Positions 21,167 to 31,704 are shown, counted from the stretch's first letter. The stretch: DNA of 64,000 nucleotides from Brachionus rotundiformis (GCA_016802295.1 JAESIW010000090.1:1398858-1462857); one strand, 5' to 3'. Made by a program: numbers and translations. The notes: a model not told the origin generated them from the sequence alone.

Positions 21167-23173
21167 TTAAAAATTTTTATCAAGATCATTTTTGTCTATT
21201 GGCTCGATGACCGAGCCGAGCTTTGTTTTAACCTTTGGCTGTATTAGCTTTCTGAATTTAAAGTCTGGATTCCAAGTTCGACCAATTGGCTGGGCAATCT
21301 TGGCCTCAAAATCATGCACATTGTCAAACTGACGTGGCAAATCGCTTATCTGAAATTCGGCTATTTTGGTGTCTTTTTTCTCACTTATAATCACATGGTC
21401 CAAATGTTTGTCCTTTCTTTCCAATTCCTCTTTGGCCAAAACGTCCTGTGGTCGAATGATCAGCTTTTTTCTCAGCTTCCGGGCCTTGTTTTTTTGTCTT
21501 TTTTTCTCCTCATTCGGATCAATACCAGCCCCGGACCAATCGCCCCAACCGGGCATTGTCAGATCAATCGGCTTCACTCTTTCTCTCTCAAGGACAGACT
21601 TTTTCTCGGCTTTGAACTCCTGGACCACATCGTCATCAGCAAATGCCTCATTCAAACTCAACAAGTCACGTGACTTAGCTTCAAACTTAACATCTTCAAC
21701 AATTGGTTGAATATTGACATCTTTTTTGTCTGATGTTTCAATTTTTGTTTCACTTAGAACATCAACCACTTCGGTCAGGTCCTCCTTGGGCGCCTCTTCC
21801 TCTGACTCGCTCTGCGAGTCGGCCTCGGACACTTCAATTTCTTCACTTTGCTTAAAAGCCTTTGGCTGGGCGTACTCGTTGGGCTTTTCTTGCTTTTGGG
21901 CATTTTCTTTCTGACCACCTACTCCTTCCATCATTTTCATCCATGGATTATTCTCAAGAACCTTGGTCTCTATTTTAACTTCATCTTCACTCTCTTCCTC
22001 GTCATCATCGCTCTCTTTTACTTCAAATTGGGCCAATTTTTTGCTCAAATTTTTGCCAATTTCCAGCTGTTCCTGAACCTGGTCTCTCGCCTGATCATTG
22101 AATTTGGCATAAACGGCCTGCTTTTTGGCCCATTTGGATGTATTTTTATGCTTTAGAGACATTCTTTCTTTCATGCGATCCATTTGCATTTGGTCAACGA
22201 CCTCTTTGAACTTGACCGGGTCATTTTTTTCCAACGAATCCATTTGTTTCTGTTCCTCTTTTTCTCTCTGCTTTTTTAAAATTTTCCTATACCTTTTGCT
22301 CTTAATGTTTTTAAGCCTCTTAAACTTGGACTCTTGGTACATCTGCATGGCTTTTAACTTCAAAAATTCGCTTCTCTTTTGCTTCATTTCTTCCAAAGAC
22401 ATAGCTTGAATGGCGCTTAGTTCAGCTTGAGTGAGCAATTTCTGGTCCTTGAGATTATTCTGGCTACTTTCGAGAATTTGTGATATTTGCCTTTCCATTT
22501 CGGTCTCTGGCTTCCAGGTCTTGGTAAACGAACCGGCAGTCTGTAGACTGTAATCGGGCTGTTTGAGAGGAAATATGAGCTGGTCAGCGGCCCTATTTCG
22601 CCTGATCACGGGGTCCCATTTGGTTATTTCCTTTTTTTCCTCGGAATAGGCGGCCAGGCGCTGCGCCTTGGTGCTCAAATGGGCTGGCAGCGGCGTGTCG
22701 AGTACCTTGGTCCTCGATTGAGCCTTGGAGAATATTTTTTTCAGCTCACCAGTGTCGTTCAGGTCCTTAAGACTGCTAAGCAATTCGGCAGGGCGGATTT
22801 TTTTGCTCAAATCTTTTTAATTTAATTAAATATTAATTAAAATTCTAAAATTTTAATTTTGTCCAATTACTTAGATTGACATCAAGCTCGCCTTTGACCA
22901 TTTCGGTCCGCAAGCGCTTGCTGAATTAAAAAATTGATTATTGATTATCATATTATATTTGCTTATTTAAAACCTTTTTTTGCCATCCAAAGAACGAAGT
23001 TTGTCCAAGAGAATGGTATCTTTGTGCTCCTGGTCATCAAATAAGTCATTGTCTTCATCAATCTCATTTTGTATGTCGTTGGCTATTTGGTCATTGGCTT
23101 TGACGAACTCTTCGTCAAGATTGGTATCTATCGAAAAAAATTGATCCTCTATTTTGGTCTTTTTTTTTACCAT
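21167..23173 (-). CDS. UTP14: U3 snoRNP/SSU processome protein UTP14
   Basis: Exons 23173-22974, 22920-22871 and 22812-21167 join in frame to about 631 aa. UTP14 is part of the small-subunit processome in the nucleolus and activates the helicase DHR1/DHX37 that frees U3 snoRNA. Diagnostic is KWDPVIRRNRAADQLIFPL near the N-terminal third, followed by long Lys/Glu-rich charged helices, an acidic run and a conserved block near the C-terminus (MPGWGDWSGAGI). The 50-bp middle exon is recognisable only by frame. The protein is somewhat shorter than the 770-900 aa usual in human and yeast. AATAAA follows the stop codon closely. Confidence 0.92.
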
Positions 23174-24046
23174 TTTTTATTATTTTTATCAAAATATATA
23201 AAAATAATTAAAACATGCTTTTAAGATAAAAATACTAATGAAATATTTTCAAATTTTCTTAACTAAATTAACTTTTGTTTACCAAAAAGGCACCAGATGT
23301 ACCAAAGGAAAACTAAATTTACTAATATTAAAATGTAAATTCAAAATATTGATCAGATAATAAATAAAGTTAATAATTTTAATTAAATTAAATTTATTAA
23401 GTATGTTCAAGTAAAAAATCATCAAGTCAAGAATTTATTAATTCAATTGATATAATTAATACAATAAAATTGATTTTAACTTGATATAAAGAAGAATTTT
23501 TGTCAAATATTTATTCAGTTAAAAGAGTCATTATATTTGTGGCCAAGCTATCTCACAAAAAGATAATGATGGTGCCATTAGTTGAAAAAAAATTAAAGAA
23601 AAAAATGTAATTTACTAATATTCTGAACTTTTTATATAATTACTTTTTATAATTCTTATAATTATATAACTAATTTCTAGACTTTTGATTAGGCGTATTT
23701 ATAAAGTGACCACAAGCTCATTAATATATAGATTTTTTTTAATCGATTTACCAATTACCATTGATAATAAATAATTTAAAAAAAATGTCGCATGTTTAAA
23801 AATAAAAGAATGATAATGAGCTAAAAAAGTTATTAAATTATTAAATTTTTATTTTTTTAAATTAATTTGAATAAATGAAATTTTGATCAGGCCATCATAA
23901 TTAGTTCTCCTAATTGTGTTGGTTATGGGCACAAGTCTTATGAATAGACTTGAAGCAATAGATTTAAAAAAAATAAAATTAAAAAATTTCCAATTAAATT
24001 TGCTTTTAAAGTTTAATTTATTACCATATTCTTAAGTTTGGTAAAA
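23174..24046. other. Divergent promoter region UTP14 / DEG-ENaC copy 2
   Basis: 873 bp of AT-rich sequence separate two divergently transcribed genes. I see no exon, repeat family or clear regulatory motif in it. Confidence 0.5.
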
Positions 24047-25510
24047 ATGAAAGCAAAAAAAGAATGTCAAACAACTAAAGTGCTTGATTTATACAAAGAA
24101 TGGTCTCAATCAATTACCATTCATGGGTTGCCGAACATATTTCGAACCAAATTTATGACCATTCGCATAATGTGGATTATTTCCTTTCTGGCTTCTATTT
24201 CATTTTGTTTTTTCATACTCACTACAAATATAATAAATTATTTAAATTTTGATGTAGTGACAAAAATAAGAATAATTGATAAAGATTCGATTAAATTTCC
24301 CACAGTCACTGTCTGCAATATCAATCCATTTGTCACTGACCAAGGCTTAGAATATGTCCAATCACTTTTAAATGAAAACAACCTTACTAACTTCACTGAT
24401 GCCACCATAAACCCAGCTTTTAAAGACGATTTTTGCAAGTTGCGCTTCAACAATCTCTTGGTCAAGTATTTTATAACCATGTTTTCAAAAACATTGTCTC
24501 ATGAGCAAAGGAAAAACATATCTATTCCATTTGATAAAATGTTCATTAGCTGTCTGTTCAATTTTAGACCATGCAATGAAAATGAATGGACATCTTACCA
24601 GTCAGAGTATGGAACCTGCTTCCGTTTTAATTCAGAGCATTCCCAAATAAAAGAGTCCCAACAGTCCGGATCCTTCAATGGCCTAATGATCGAACTATTT
24701 GTTGGCATTCCAGAAGACCAAAGAACACTTAGCTTAAACACTGGCGCTCATATTTTTATAAATGACAAATCATCAAAGCCTTTGCCTGGCGAAGGTTTGG
24801 ATGTTGCACCGGGATTCAGCACCAATCTCGCACTAAGCCGAATAAAAAGAAAATTGATGCCAAAGCCTTACAGTGAATGTGTTGAAAACCTAGACAACAT
24901 TGATTCTGAATACTACAGAAAAGTGCTCCGATCTAATTTGACTTACAGTCAGAACCACTGTTATTTTGCCTACATACAGTCAGAAATCTACAAAGAATGC
25001 AAATGTGATGATGCAAGTTCAAATATTATTTTGGAAAATGGTAATCCTTGTGACAATATTCAGGAGCAAATTTGCTCTCTTAATGTATATCAGAGATTAA
25101 TAGAATCAAACTACAAAAAGAATATTCAGTCTCTTTGTCCATTGGAATGCGAATCAGTGAGATATGAAATCACCAAGTCAATCAGCAGCTATCCATCTGT
25201 AACTTATGGAAACAATTTGATCAAAAGTGACAGAGTACAAAGCTTATTTGGAAACAGAACAAACATCACCAATGAAGAATTACGCAAAAATATTCTATCA
25301 GTGAATGTTTATTACGAGTTCTTGAAGCAAACAGAAATAACAGAGAGCCAAAGTATAACCTGGGATGAATTGGTCGGAAGCATTGGTGGAACTCTTGGCC
25401 TTTTATTGGGAATAAGTTTTCTAAGCTTTGTCGAGTTAATCGATCTAATTTTACAGATTATATTTTTAAAGTGTAATAAAACTAAAATAGAAGAAATATT
25501 AGATAAATAA
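24047..25510 (+). CDS. DEG/ENaC-family sodium channel subunit, copy 2
   Basis: Intronless frame of 487 aa from the ATG at 24047. It shares the whole architecture of the copies at 13285 and 27092: TIHGLPNIFRT (His-Gly gating motif), TM1 (IMWIISFLASISFCFFIL), FPTVTVCN, FVGIPEDQRTLSLNTGAH, the Cys-rich CKCDDASSN and CPLECESVRYEITKS, and TM2 with GGTLGLLLGISFLSFVEL (filter GIS). It is clearly the most divergent of the three, so it split first. NLT and NRT are candidate glycosylation sites. It is head-to-head with UTP14 and converges on RSL1D1, from which it is separated by only 248 bp. Confidence 0.92.
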   Translation: MKAKKECQTTKVLDLYKEWSQSITIHGLPNIFRTKFMTIRIMWIISFLASISFCFFILTTNIINYLNFDVVTKIRIIDKDSIKFPTVTVCNINPFVTDQGLEYVQSLLNENNLTNFTDATINPAFKDDFCKLRFNNLLVKYFITMFSKTLSHEQRKNISIPFDKMFISCLFNFRPCNENEWTSYQSEYGTCFRFNSEHSQIKESQQSGSFNGLMIELFVGIPEDQRTLSLNTGAHIFINDKSSKPLPGEGLDVAPGFSTNLALSRIKRKLMPKPYSECVENLDNIDSEYYRKVLRSNLTYSQNHCYFAYIQSEIYKECKCDDASSNIILENGNPCDNIQEQICSLNVYQRLIESNYKKNIQSLCPLECESVRYEITKSISSYPSVTYGNNLIKSDRVQSLFGNRTNITNEELRKNILSVNVYYEFLKQTEITESQSITWDELVGSIGGTLGLLLGISFLSFVELIDLILQIIFLKCNKTKIEEILDK

Positions 25511-25758
25511 ATAGATAACTAATTTGACAAATATTAAATAATTTGATTCTAAAATAAAAATTAATTAAAATTTTTTCTTTTTATTGTCTTGACAAATTTG
25601 AACATCAGGTAAAATATCAACTTGAATGATGAAAATATTAAATTATTAGTCAATAATTTATATCTTTTTGATACTATTTAATTATCTTATTATTTAAAAG
25701 ACTTTGAAAATAAAGAAAAAAGAAATTATCTCTCTTTTAAAAGCATTTATTTAATTCT

Positions 25759-26733
25759 TTAAACTAATTTTTTTTTGATAATAACTTTTTTCTTCTCATT
25801 TTTAATTTGTTTGGTTTTTTGTAGTCTTTTCACGACCATTTTTTTACTTTTTTTAATCTTGCTTGGTGTCATATTATTTGGTATCTTGATCTGATTGATG
25901 GTATTTTTTATATCTACATAAATTGGCACCGCAGGCGCATTGGTTGACTTAATAAAGATTGATTTAATGTTACTTTCCCCACCTGGCAAGTTTTTGACCA
26001 ACTCTGCTTTCACCACATTTACATTCTCCACAGCTTGTTGAAGCGTATGATTGCTCAAAAAAGCATTTATGTCCAGAATTGGACCACGACCGCTCAATCT
26101 AATGGTGGTCGAGTTCAAAATAGCCATTACATCTTCCTTTAGATTTTTTGAACCTTCCACATCAACTCGAAACGGCATTCTAAATTAATTATTAAACTAT
26201 TAATAAAAATAATTCTTAATTTTTAATTAATTATTGCCTTTTTCTTTTGCGAAATTCTTTTCCCAATTTAGATCCATTGAAAAGGATCTCATGCAAACTT
26301 TTATCAGCTAGGAAAATGTCAAAACTTGTTGACAAGGTACGTTTGGTCTCAAATGGCCGAAACTCCAAGTTTAGCTGTTTCAGTGGCATTACTTTTTTAA
26401 TTATCTCTTCTAAATGGTTATCTCTGATTATTTTTTCGTATTTACGAATTGTTTTTTCGTAGTCTCGGTCATTTTTGTCTATGTCTTTGACAATAAGACA
26501 CACCTCTGGCATGGTTTCTTCGGTATACAATGGATTTGGTAGTTTACTTAAGACAAGATAGTAGTTTTATTTAATAAAAATTATCTTTTTTACCATAAAA
26601 CCACTTTATCATTTAGTAAATTGGGAATTTTGTGTAGGCAGACTTGTAGTGATATTTTTTTCGCATCGGCAAAAAGCTCGTTTTTGCCAGTGGTGTTCAA
26701 GTAGGCCTGAAATTCTTGGATTGCTTTTTCCAT
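25759..26733 (-). CDS. RSL1D1: Ribosomal L1 domain-containing protein 1 (Cic1/Utp30-like)
   Basis: Exons 26733-26594, 26546-26238 and 26179-25759 join in frame to 289 aa. The L1-fold marks are MPEVCLIVKDIDK, the FETKRTLSTSFDIFLADKSL helix-strand pair and LGKEFRKRKRMPFRVDV, matching the nucleolar RSL1D1/Cic1/Utp30 group that acts in pre-rRNA processing and nucleolar stability. The C-terminal 45 residues are almost wholly Lys/Arg-rich and should bind RNA or target the nucleolus. The intron between exons 2 and 3 (26237-26180) appears to use a GC donor (AAG|GCAATA) with a normal AG acceptor; no GT lies close enough to keep the conserved RKRKR-MPFRV joint. Confidence 0.88.
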
Positions 26734-27091
26734 ATTTTCCAAATTTTAAATTAATGAATTTTTTTTTTATAAAGTAGCATGCTCTTTTTAGCATATAAAA
26801 ACATTCTTTAATTTTATTAAATTTTATTTTTTGTCTTGGCTTGAATGTTAAGTTATTTTTAAAATTATTAAATTTAAATTTTTTAAAAACCATGGACAGC
26901 CATCCAGCTAGGAATTGCCTCAATCCCTTGCTACTAAAAATTCTAGGAAATTGATTTTAAATAAATTATTAAAAATGTTTTAAATAAATTTATTGAAATT
27001 AATGTTTTTTTTTTATTATTAATTTATAATCAGAAAAACAATTAAGTGAATATTTTTACAGTGATTTTTATTTATAACTACGAGCTTAGAC
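26734..27091. promoter_or_regulatory. Divergent promoter region RSL1D1 / DEG-ENaC copy 3
   Basis: 358 bp between two start codons pointing outward, so both promoters must lie here or overlap the genes. No recognisable TATA or initiator motif is distinguishable from the AT-rich background. Confidence 0.45.
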
Positions 27092-28570
27092 ATGAGCAAT
27101 TTGAAGGAAAGAAAATTTAAATTATACAACATTTTTCGAGAATGGACAACTTCAGTGACAATGCATGGATTTCCGAACATATTCCGCACCGAATATGCCT
27201 CACTTCGGATAATTTGGACCATTTTTTTCTTGCTCTCAAATGCATTTTGTTTTTTCATAATTACTACAAACATAATCAATTATCTTCAATATGATGTTGT
27301 CACAACCATTAAAGTACTAAAAAAAGACATGCTGCCATTTCCAGCGGTTACTGTTTGCAATGCCAATCCTTTTGTTACCGAAGAGGGTCTCAAATATGTG
27401 TCAGATTTCCTAAAGGAAAACAATCTTACAAGTTTTTCTGATATTTCTTTTGACGATTTCTACGAAAAAGTCTCTTCTAGGCTTTTTTTCAATTACCAAA
27501 TAGTTAAATACGTTTCAACTATCTTTTCCAAGGCTAAAAAGTCTGATTTATTGAAAAAAATGTCACTTTCATATGAAAAAATGTTCATTAGTTGTTTGTA
27601 CAATTTTCAGCCATGTGATCCAAATGATTGGCAATGGTTCTATGATTACACTTTTGGAAATTGTTTTCGCTTCAATGCAGGAAAAAATTCAAAAGGAGAA
27701 AAAAATGAAATTAAACATTCAATGAATGCTGGAAGGTACTACGGACTAATGCTAGAGCTGTTTGTTGGCATACCTGACAACCAGAATACATTAAGTTTAT
27801 CAACTGGAGCTCATGTTTATATTGATGATAGTTTAATTACACCAATGCCAGGTCAAGGTGTTGATTTAGCGCCTGGTTACTTTTCAAGTTTATCACTTGA
27901 AAGAGTCTCATCAAAACAAATGCCAAAGCCCTACAGTAATTGTATGCTAAATTTAGACTCATTGGATTCATTTGATTCAGAATATTATAGATTGGTTCTG
28001 AAATCCAATTTGACCTACAGACAAATTGAATGTTTTAACGCTTATTTGCAATTTGAAGCTTATAAAAATTGTAAGTGTGATGAAATGGGCAGTAATTTTG
28101 TATATGAGAATAATAATCCATGTGACACCATGGAAGAAGAAAAATGTGTCAATACAGAATTTCAAAAGATTCTACAAACAAACTTCAAAAAAAGGATTGA
28201 AAGCATGTGTCCATTGGAATGTGAATCAATCAGATACAAGATAACCAAATCGGAAAATAAGTATCCATCAGTATCTTATGGAAAAGAATTGGTAAAGCTT
28301 GACAAAGTTAAGAGTTTGTTTGGCAACAGATCAAATATAAGCAATGAAGAATTGCGAGAAAATTTGCTTGGCTTGAGTGTTTATTATGAGTATTCAGAAC
28401 AAACAGAGATAACTCAGAGTCCAAGCATCACTTGGGATGGCTTGGTTGGAAGTGTGGGCGGCACTTTGGGCCTTTTTTTGGGAATAAGTGTGCTAAGCTT
28501 TGCTGAATTCATTGATTTATTATTTCAAATAATTTTCAAAATTAATTCAAATAAAAAAACTAGAACTTAA
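27092..28570 (+). CDS. DEG/ENaC-family sodium channel subunit, copy 3
   Basis: Intronless frame of 492 aa. The order of elements is the same as in the other copies: TMHGFPNIFRTEYASLR, TM1 (IIWTIFFLLSNAFCFFII), FPAVTVCN, CKCDEMGSN, CPLECESIRYKITKS and TM2 (GGTLGLFLGISVLSFAEF) with the Gly-Ile-Ser filter. Large blocks are identical to the copy at 13285, even at codon level, whereas residues about 100-125 and 345-360 differ more. The two are recent duplicates now in opposite orientation and 12 kb apart. A cell could combine these subunits as homo- or heterotrimers. Confidence 0.92.
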   Translation: MSNLKERKFKLYNIFREWTTSVTMHGFPNIFRTEYASLRIIWTIFFLLSNAFCFFIITTNIINYLQYDVVTTIKVLKKDMLPFPAVTVCNANPFVTEEGLKYVSDFLKENNLTSFSDISFDDFYEKVSSRLFFNYQIVKYVSTIFSKAKKSDLLKKMSLSYEKMFISCLYNFQPCDPNDWQWFYDYTFGNCFRFNAGKNSKGEKNEIKHSMNAGRYYGLMLELFVGIPDNQNTLSLSTGAHVYIDDSLITPMPGQGVDLAPGYFSSLSLERVSSKQMPKPYSNCMLNLDSLDSFDSEYYRLVLKSNLTYRQIECFNAYLQFEAYKNCKCDEMGSNFVYENNNPCDTMEEEKCVNTEFQKILQTNFKKRIESMCPLECESIRYKITKSENKYPSVSYGKELVKLDKVKSLFGNRSNISNEELRENLLGLSVYYEYSEQTEITQSPSITWDGLVGSVGGTLGLFLGISVLSFAEFIDLLFQIIFKINSNKKTRT

Positions 28571-29030
28571 TTTAAAAATAATTAATATTTTTTCTTAATT
28601 GATGTATTTTTAAATAATTTTTTTAAAAATTAAGCTTTTTGGGCGAGACCACATCAACAGACCAATCTCGCAAAGTAGACGAGTTCGGCCAAGGGGCAGC
28701 CTTTACCCTCTAAATATTAGCTTTTTGGTACTCAGGTCGAAACCTAAGTACAGGACCAGCTTTCGCTGACCCGTTTATTTTCCTTACTCATTAGATTGCG
28801 GCACAATCAAACTAAATAAAAAACACTTTTATTTATAAACACAAACTTTTCAAAAATTTTGACTTTATTTTTTAACTTTTTTAATAAAATTTTTAAAAGA
28901 TGTCACTCATTGAACGGAAATAAAAATTAAAAAAAAAATACTAATTCTATTATTTATTTATTTATTTATTTTCTAATTAATTAACAATAAACCATTCCGA
29001 GGTAATTAAAACAAATTAAAATTCTTAAAG
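28571..29030. other. Convergent intergenic region with structured island
   Basis: This lies between the 3' ends of DEG/ENaC copy 3 and GLD-2. Most is A/T-rich, but 28636-28790 is a sharply bounded GC-richer island described as a candidate RNA. Confidence 0.55.
28636..28790 (-). ncRNA. Candidate structured RNA or SINE-like element
   Basis: Read on the minus strand the island forms three hairpins. The first has arms GGTCAGC and GCTGGTC around a GAAA tetraloop (28753-28770). The second has arms GTACTTAGGT and ACCTGAGTAC around TTCG (28728-28751). The third is GCGAGATTG paired with TGGTCTCGC (about 28643-28671). In all three, the pairs that are not Watson-Crick are G-U on the minus strand but A-C mismatches on the plus strand, so only a minus-strand transcript folds fully. 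The motif CAAAAAGCT occurs twice in the element. GGTTTCGACC weakly resembles an RNA polymerase III B box. I cannot assign a family. Confidence 0.5.
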
Positions 29031-31466
29031 TTAAAATTCATCAGAAGAGTATCCATCGCGGCGGTCATTTTTTGTAAAGTCAAAATTGTTGTATGCTGGC
29101 TTGTAGAATTCTTCACTAAATAGGCTCTCGTAGCTTTTGGTCTGTGCCATTTTTGAGGCGCTCTGCTTGAACACCTTGACTATTTGCCTGAAAATAAAGT
29201 GATCGAACACACTGCGGGCCGTGTTGGACAAATCGAACGGCTCCTCGATCAAAATGTACTTCCACTGGCAAAATTTTCCATTCTCGTTCTCCAGTATTTC
29301 TCTTGGCAAAAAATTCTTTGGTATTATGGCACCTGTGCGCACTGATATGACACAATATTCAAAGTTGAAGTTGGAATAGTAATCCAGAAAGCCGGCAAAA
29401 AGCTCTCCAAGCGATTGGGTGTTTTGGGAAGTGAATGTGGGCAGATCTTCGTTGAGCTTGAGACTGGACACATTGTTGTCGACATCGAATTTGTCTGGGA
29501 ATAATTTTTGAAGAACTGGCAAAACTGGTGGTTTACAAACACTTTGTAAGTAGTGGATGGTCATTAGTGTGAGAGAGTAGCTTGATATGGTTTGTTGGGA
29601 TGCGTCGTTTATGTTGTGGAATTTTGCCCAACGCTTTATGCTCAAGACAAGTGGGCGCACGCGCCAGTCCTGTTCACTGTAGCAGCGTAGCAAATGTGTG
29701 TTGCGTATGCCAATGTGGTTGTTCAAATTTAGGTCACACTCAAGTTTGCTTTAAAAGAAATGTTTATTTTTGTCTTAATGACCAGTTGGTGCTTATTACT
29801 TGTGCATGTCGTGGAATTTTATGATTGGCACTTTGGCTGATATTACACATAAATTTTTGATAAAAGCTTTTATTAGAAAAGAATATAGGAGACAGAAAAT
29901 TCTGGACAGCAATTCTTACAGGCTTTGCGAAGACCTTTGGCTATCATTTTCAGCAGGTAGACCGCTTCGGTCTTTTGATTGAGCTTAAAATTCCAAGATT
30001 GAACCACTAAATCTTTTTTATAAGCTTAAAAAAGTACTTCTTCGTGTGAGATGACCAGACATATGTCCAGATCGCTCTGGTTGGTGCCGAATCCGTTCGC
30101 ACTCGAGCCAACTATGTACACCCCTAGATCTGTAAATAAGTGATTAATAGATAAATACTTTTAATTAGTAAATAAGGTTTTTATTAAGAAATTATTTTTC
30201 TCTTAATAAGATTATATACGATCTTAATTTTTAAGCTTTGCATAATGAATTTTTAGACAAAAATGACAGTTTATGATGGATTGCTGCTGATAAAGTACCA
30301 AATTTAACAAACCCTAATTTAAGAATGCTTAATTATCTATGCTAATTGTACTTAGTTGTACTTTAAATTTAATAATTAACATTGGGAAAGATTATTAAGC
30401 ATTCTTAAACTAGGCTTTTTTTTATTTGGTACTTTATCAGCGGCAATCCATCATTAACTGTCATTTTTTGCCAGAAAATTGTAGAAAGAACCACTAACAA
30501 TTTTATAAAATTTTTTTCAAAAAGCTAAAAATTGGTCCACCAAATGCAACATGGTACTAAATAAAGAGCAAAAATCATGTACGTTGTACCATGTTGCATT
30601 TGGTGGACCAGTTTTTAGCTTTTTGAAAAAAATTTTATAAAATTTTAGTGGTTCTTTCTTTCCAAGTGAACCAATTTAGACAAGATCATATTTTAAAAGT
30701 ATAAATATATTTAAGTAACCCAATATAAAATAACTTTAAGACCATTTTTTCTCAAATACGGAGAAATTACTTCTCTATTCTATACCATGACCATTTTTTA
30801 TTCATTATCTCATTATTGACAATTTTATAAAGGCTTTTCTAGATTCTAATCATTAGAATTCCAATTCTAATTAACAACATTTTTTACAGACCTGATGATA
30901 ATTTCTAAATTAAAAGTACTTTTATTTGACTTTATGGTTAATTTTTAAATCTTTTAAAGTATGATTTTATATAAAATATAATTAGATTATAAAATGATCA
31001 ATAATGATATTATGAATAAAAAATGGTCAATGTATAGAATAGAGGAGTCATTTTTCCATATTAAGAATCTTATAAGATCCTATAAAAGTATGGTATTAGG
31101 ATAATTCAATTTACATGGAAAAACTTGTTCGAACATGTGGTAAAGGGCTTCTTTGAGCTGAATTTTGCGCCTAAAGCAATCATGGCTTTGGACATTCTGA
31201 TTGAAGTATTCGAATATGAATCTGGTGCTCTGGAACATTGAAAATAAAAAGCTTTTACAAATTAGAATATAAAGAGAGCCAGCACCAACTTTTGAGTATT
31301 GGTCCGTGTTTGATGCATTGCCGCTGGTCAAGTGACTAAACGAATTGGCACACGATGTCACACCAGCGGCCGATCTATCTCCCTCCTCGTTTCTGAACCG
31401 CTTGGTATTGTTTGCCTCACCTCCCACATCCCTCACTTCCACATTACTTGCCGGTGTCCTTTTCAT
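29031..31466 (-). CDS. TENT2: GLD-2-type cytoplasmic poly(A) polymerase
   Basis: Six exons (31466-31290, 31229-31115, 30129-30038, 29983-29920, 29836-29800, 29748-29031) keep frame and give 400 aa. GLD-2 lengthens short mRNA poly(A) tails in germ cells and neurons, and needs an RNA-binding partner because it has no RNA-binding domain. The nucleotidyltransferase motif VGSSANGFGTNQSDLDIC holds the paired catalytic Asp (D117, D119); the third is probably D167 in LECDLNLNN. The PAP-associated part shows NHIGIRNTHLL, RPLVLSIKRWA, ISSYSLTLM and EEPFDLSNTAR. Residues 1-58 are polar and probably disordered. Intron 1 is 60 bp and free of stops, so its retention would only insert 20 residues. Intron 2 (30130-31114) carries two long hairpins. 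Confidence 0.92.
30256..30471. mobile_element. Foldback element 1 in GLD-2 intron
   Basis: Arms of about 78 bp (30256-30333 and 30393-30471) are inverted copies of each other, sharing AATGACAGTT, ATGATGGATTGC, GCTGATAAAGTACCAAAT and AAGAATGCTTAAT; the loop is about 60 bp. No coding sequence. It is probably a MITE, and would fold to a long hairpin in the intron RNA. Confidence 0.7.
30483..30660. mobile_element. Foldback element 2 in GLD-2 intron
   Basis: Arms of about 74 bp are almost perfectly complementary: AGAAAGAACCACTAA, AAAAAGCTAAAAA, TTGGTCCACCAAATGCAACA and TGGTAC on the left recur inverted on the right, with a loop of about 28 bp. It follows directly on the first foldback element but has different sequence. 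Confidence 0.75.
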
Positions 31467-31704
31467 CTTAATTTTTTTTCTTATTAAATTTAAAAAAATA
31501 TTTCTCCATAAATTAAAAACTTAAATTCAAGCCAAAATGTTAAGTTAGTTTTGCAACCATTTAAAACACTATAAATAAAACCAAATAAAAACTAATTGTT
31601 AAATTTTATTCTCATATTATTATTATAATTGATATAAAAGAAAAAAATTTATATAAAAAAAAAAGAAAGAAGAAAAATTAAATAATATAAAAGCTAGTTT
31701 TAAA
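31467..31704. promoter_or_regulatory. Divergent promoter region GLD-2 / LUC7-like
   Basis: Only 238 bp separate the start codons of two outward-facing RNA-processing genes. The side next to LUC7-like is a long A-rich tract. The promoters probably overlap; no specific factor site can be named. Confidence 0.5.

Noticed and set aside
28728..28751. tRNA T-arm or Pol III B box in the structured island
   Set aside because: The GGTTTCGACC word is one base short of the B-box consensus and no tRNA cloverleaf, A box or acceptor stem can be drawn around it.
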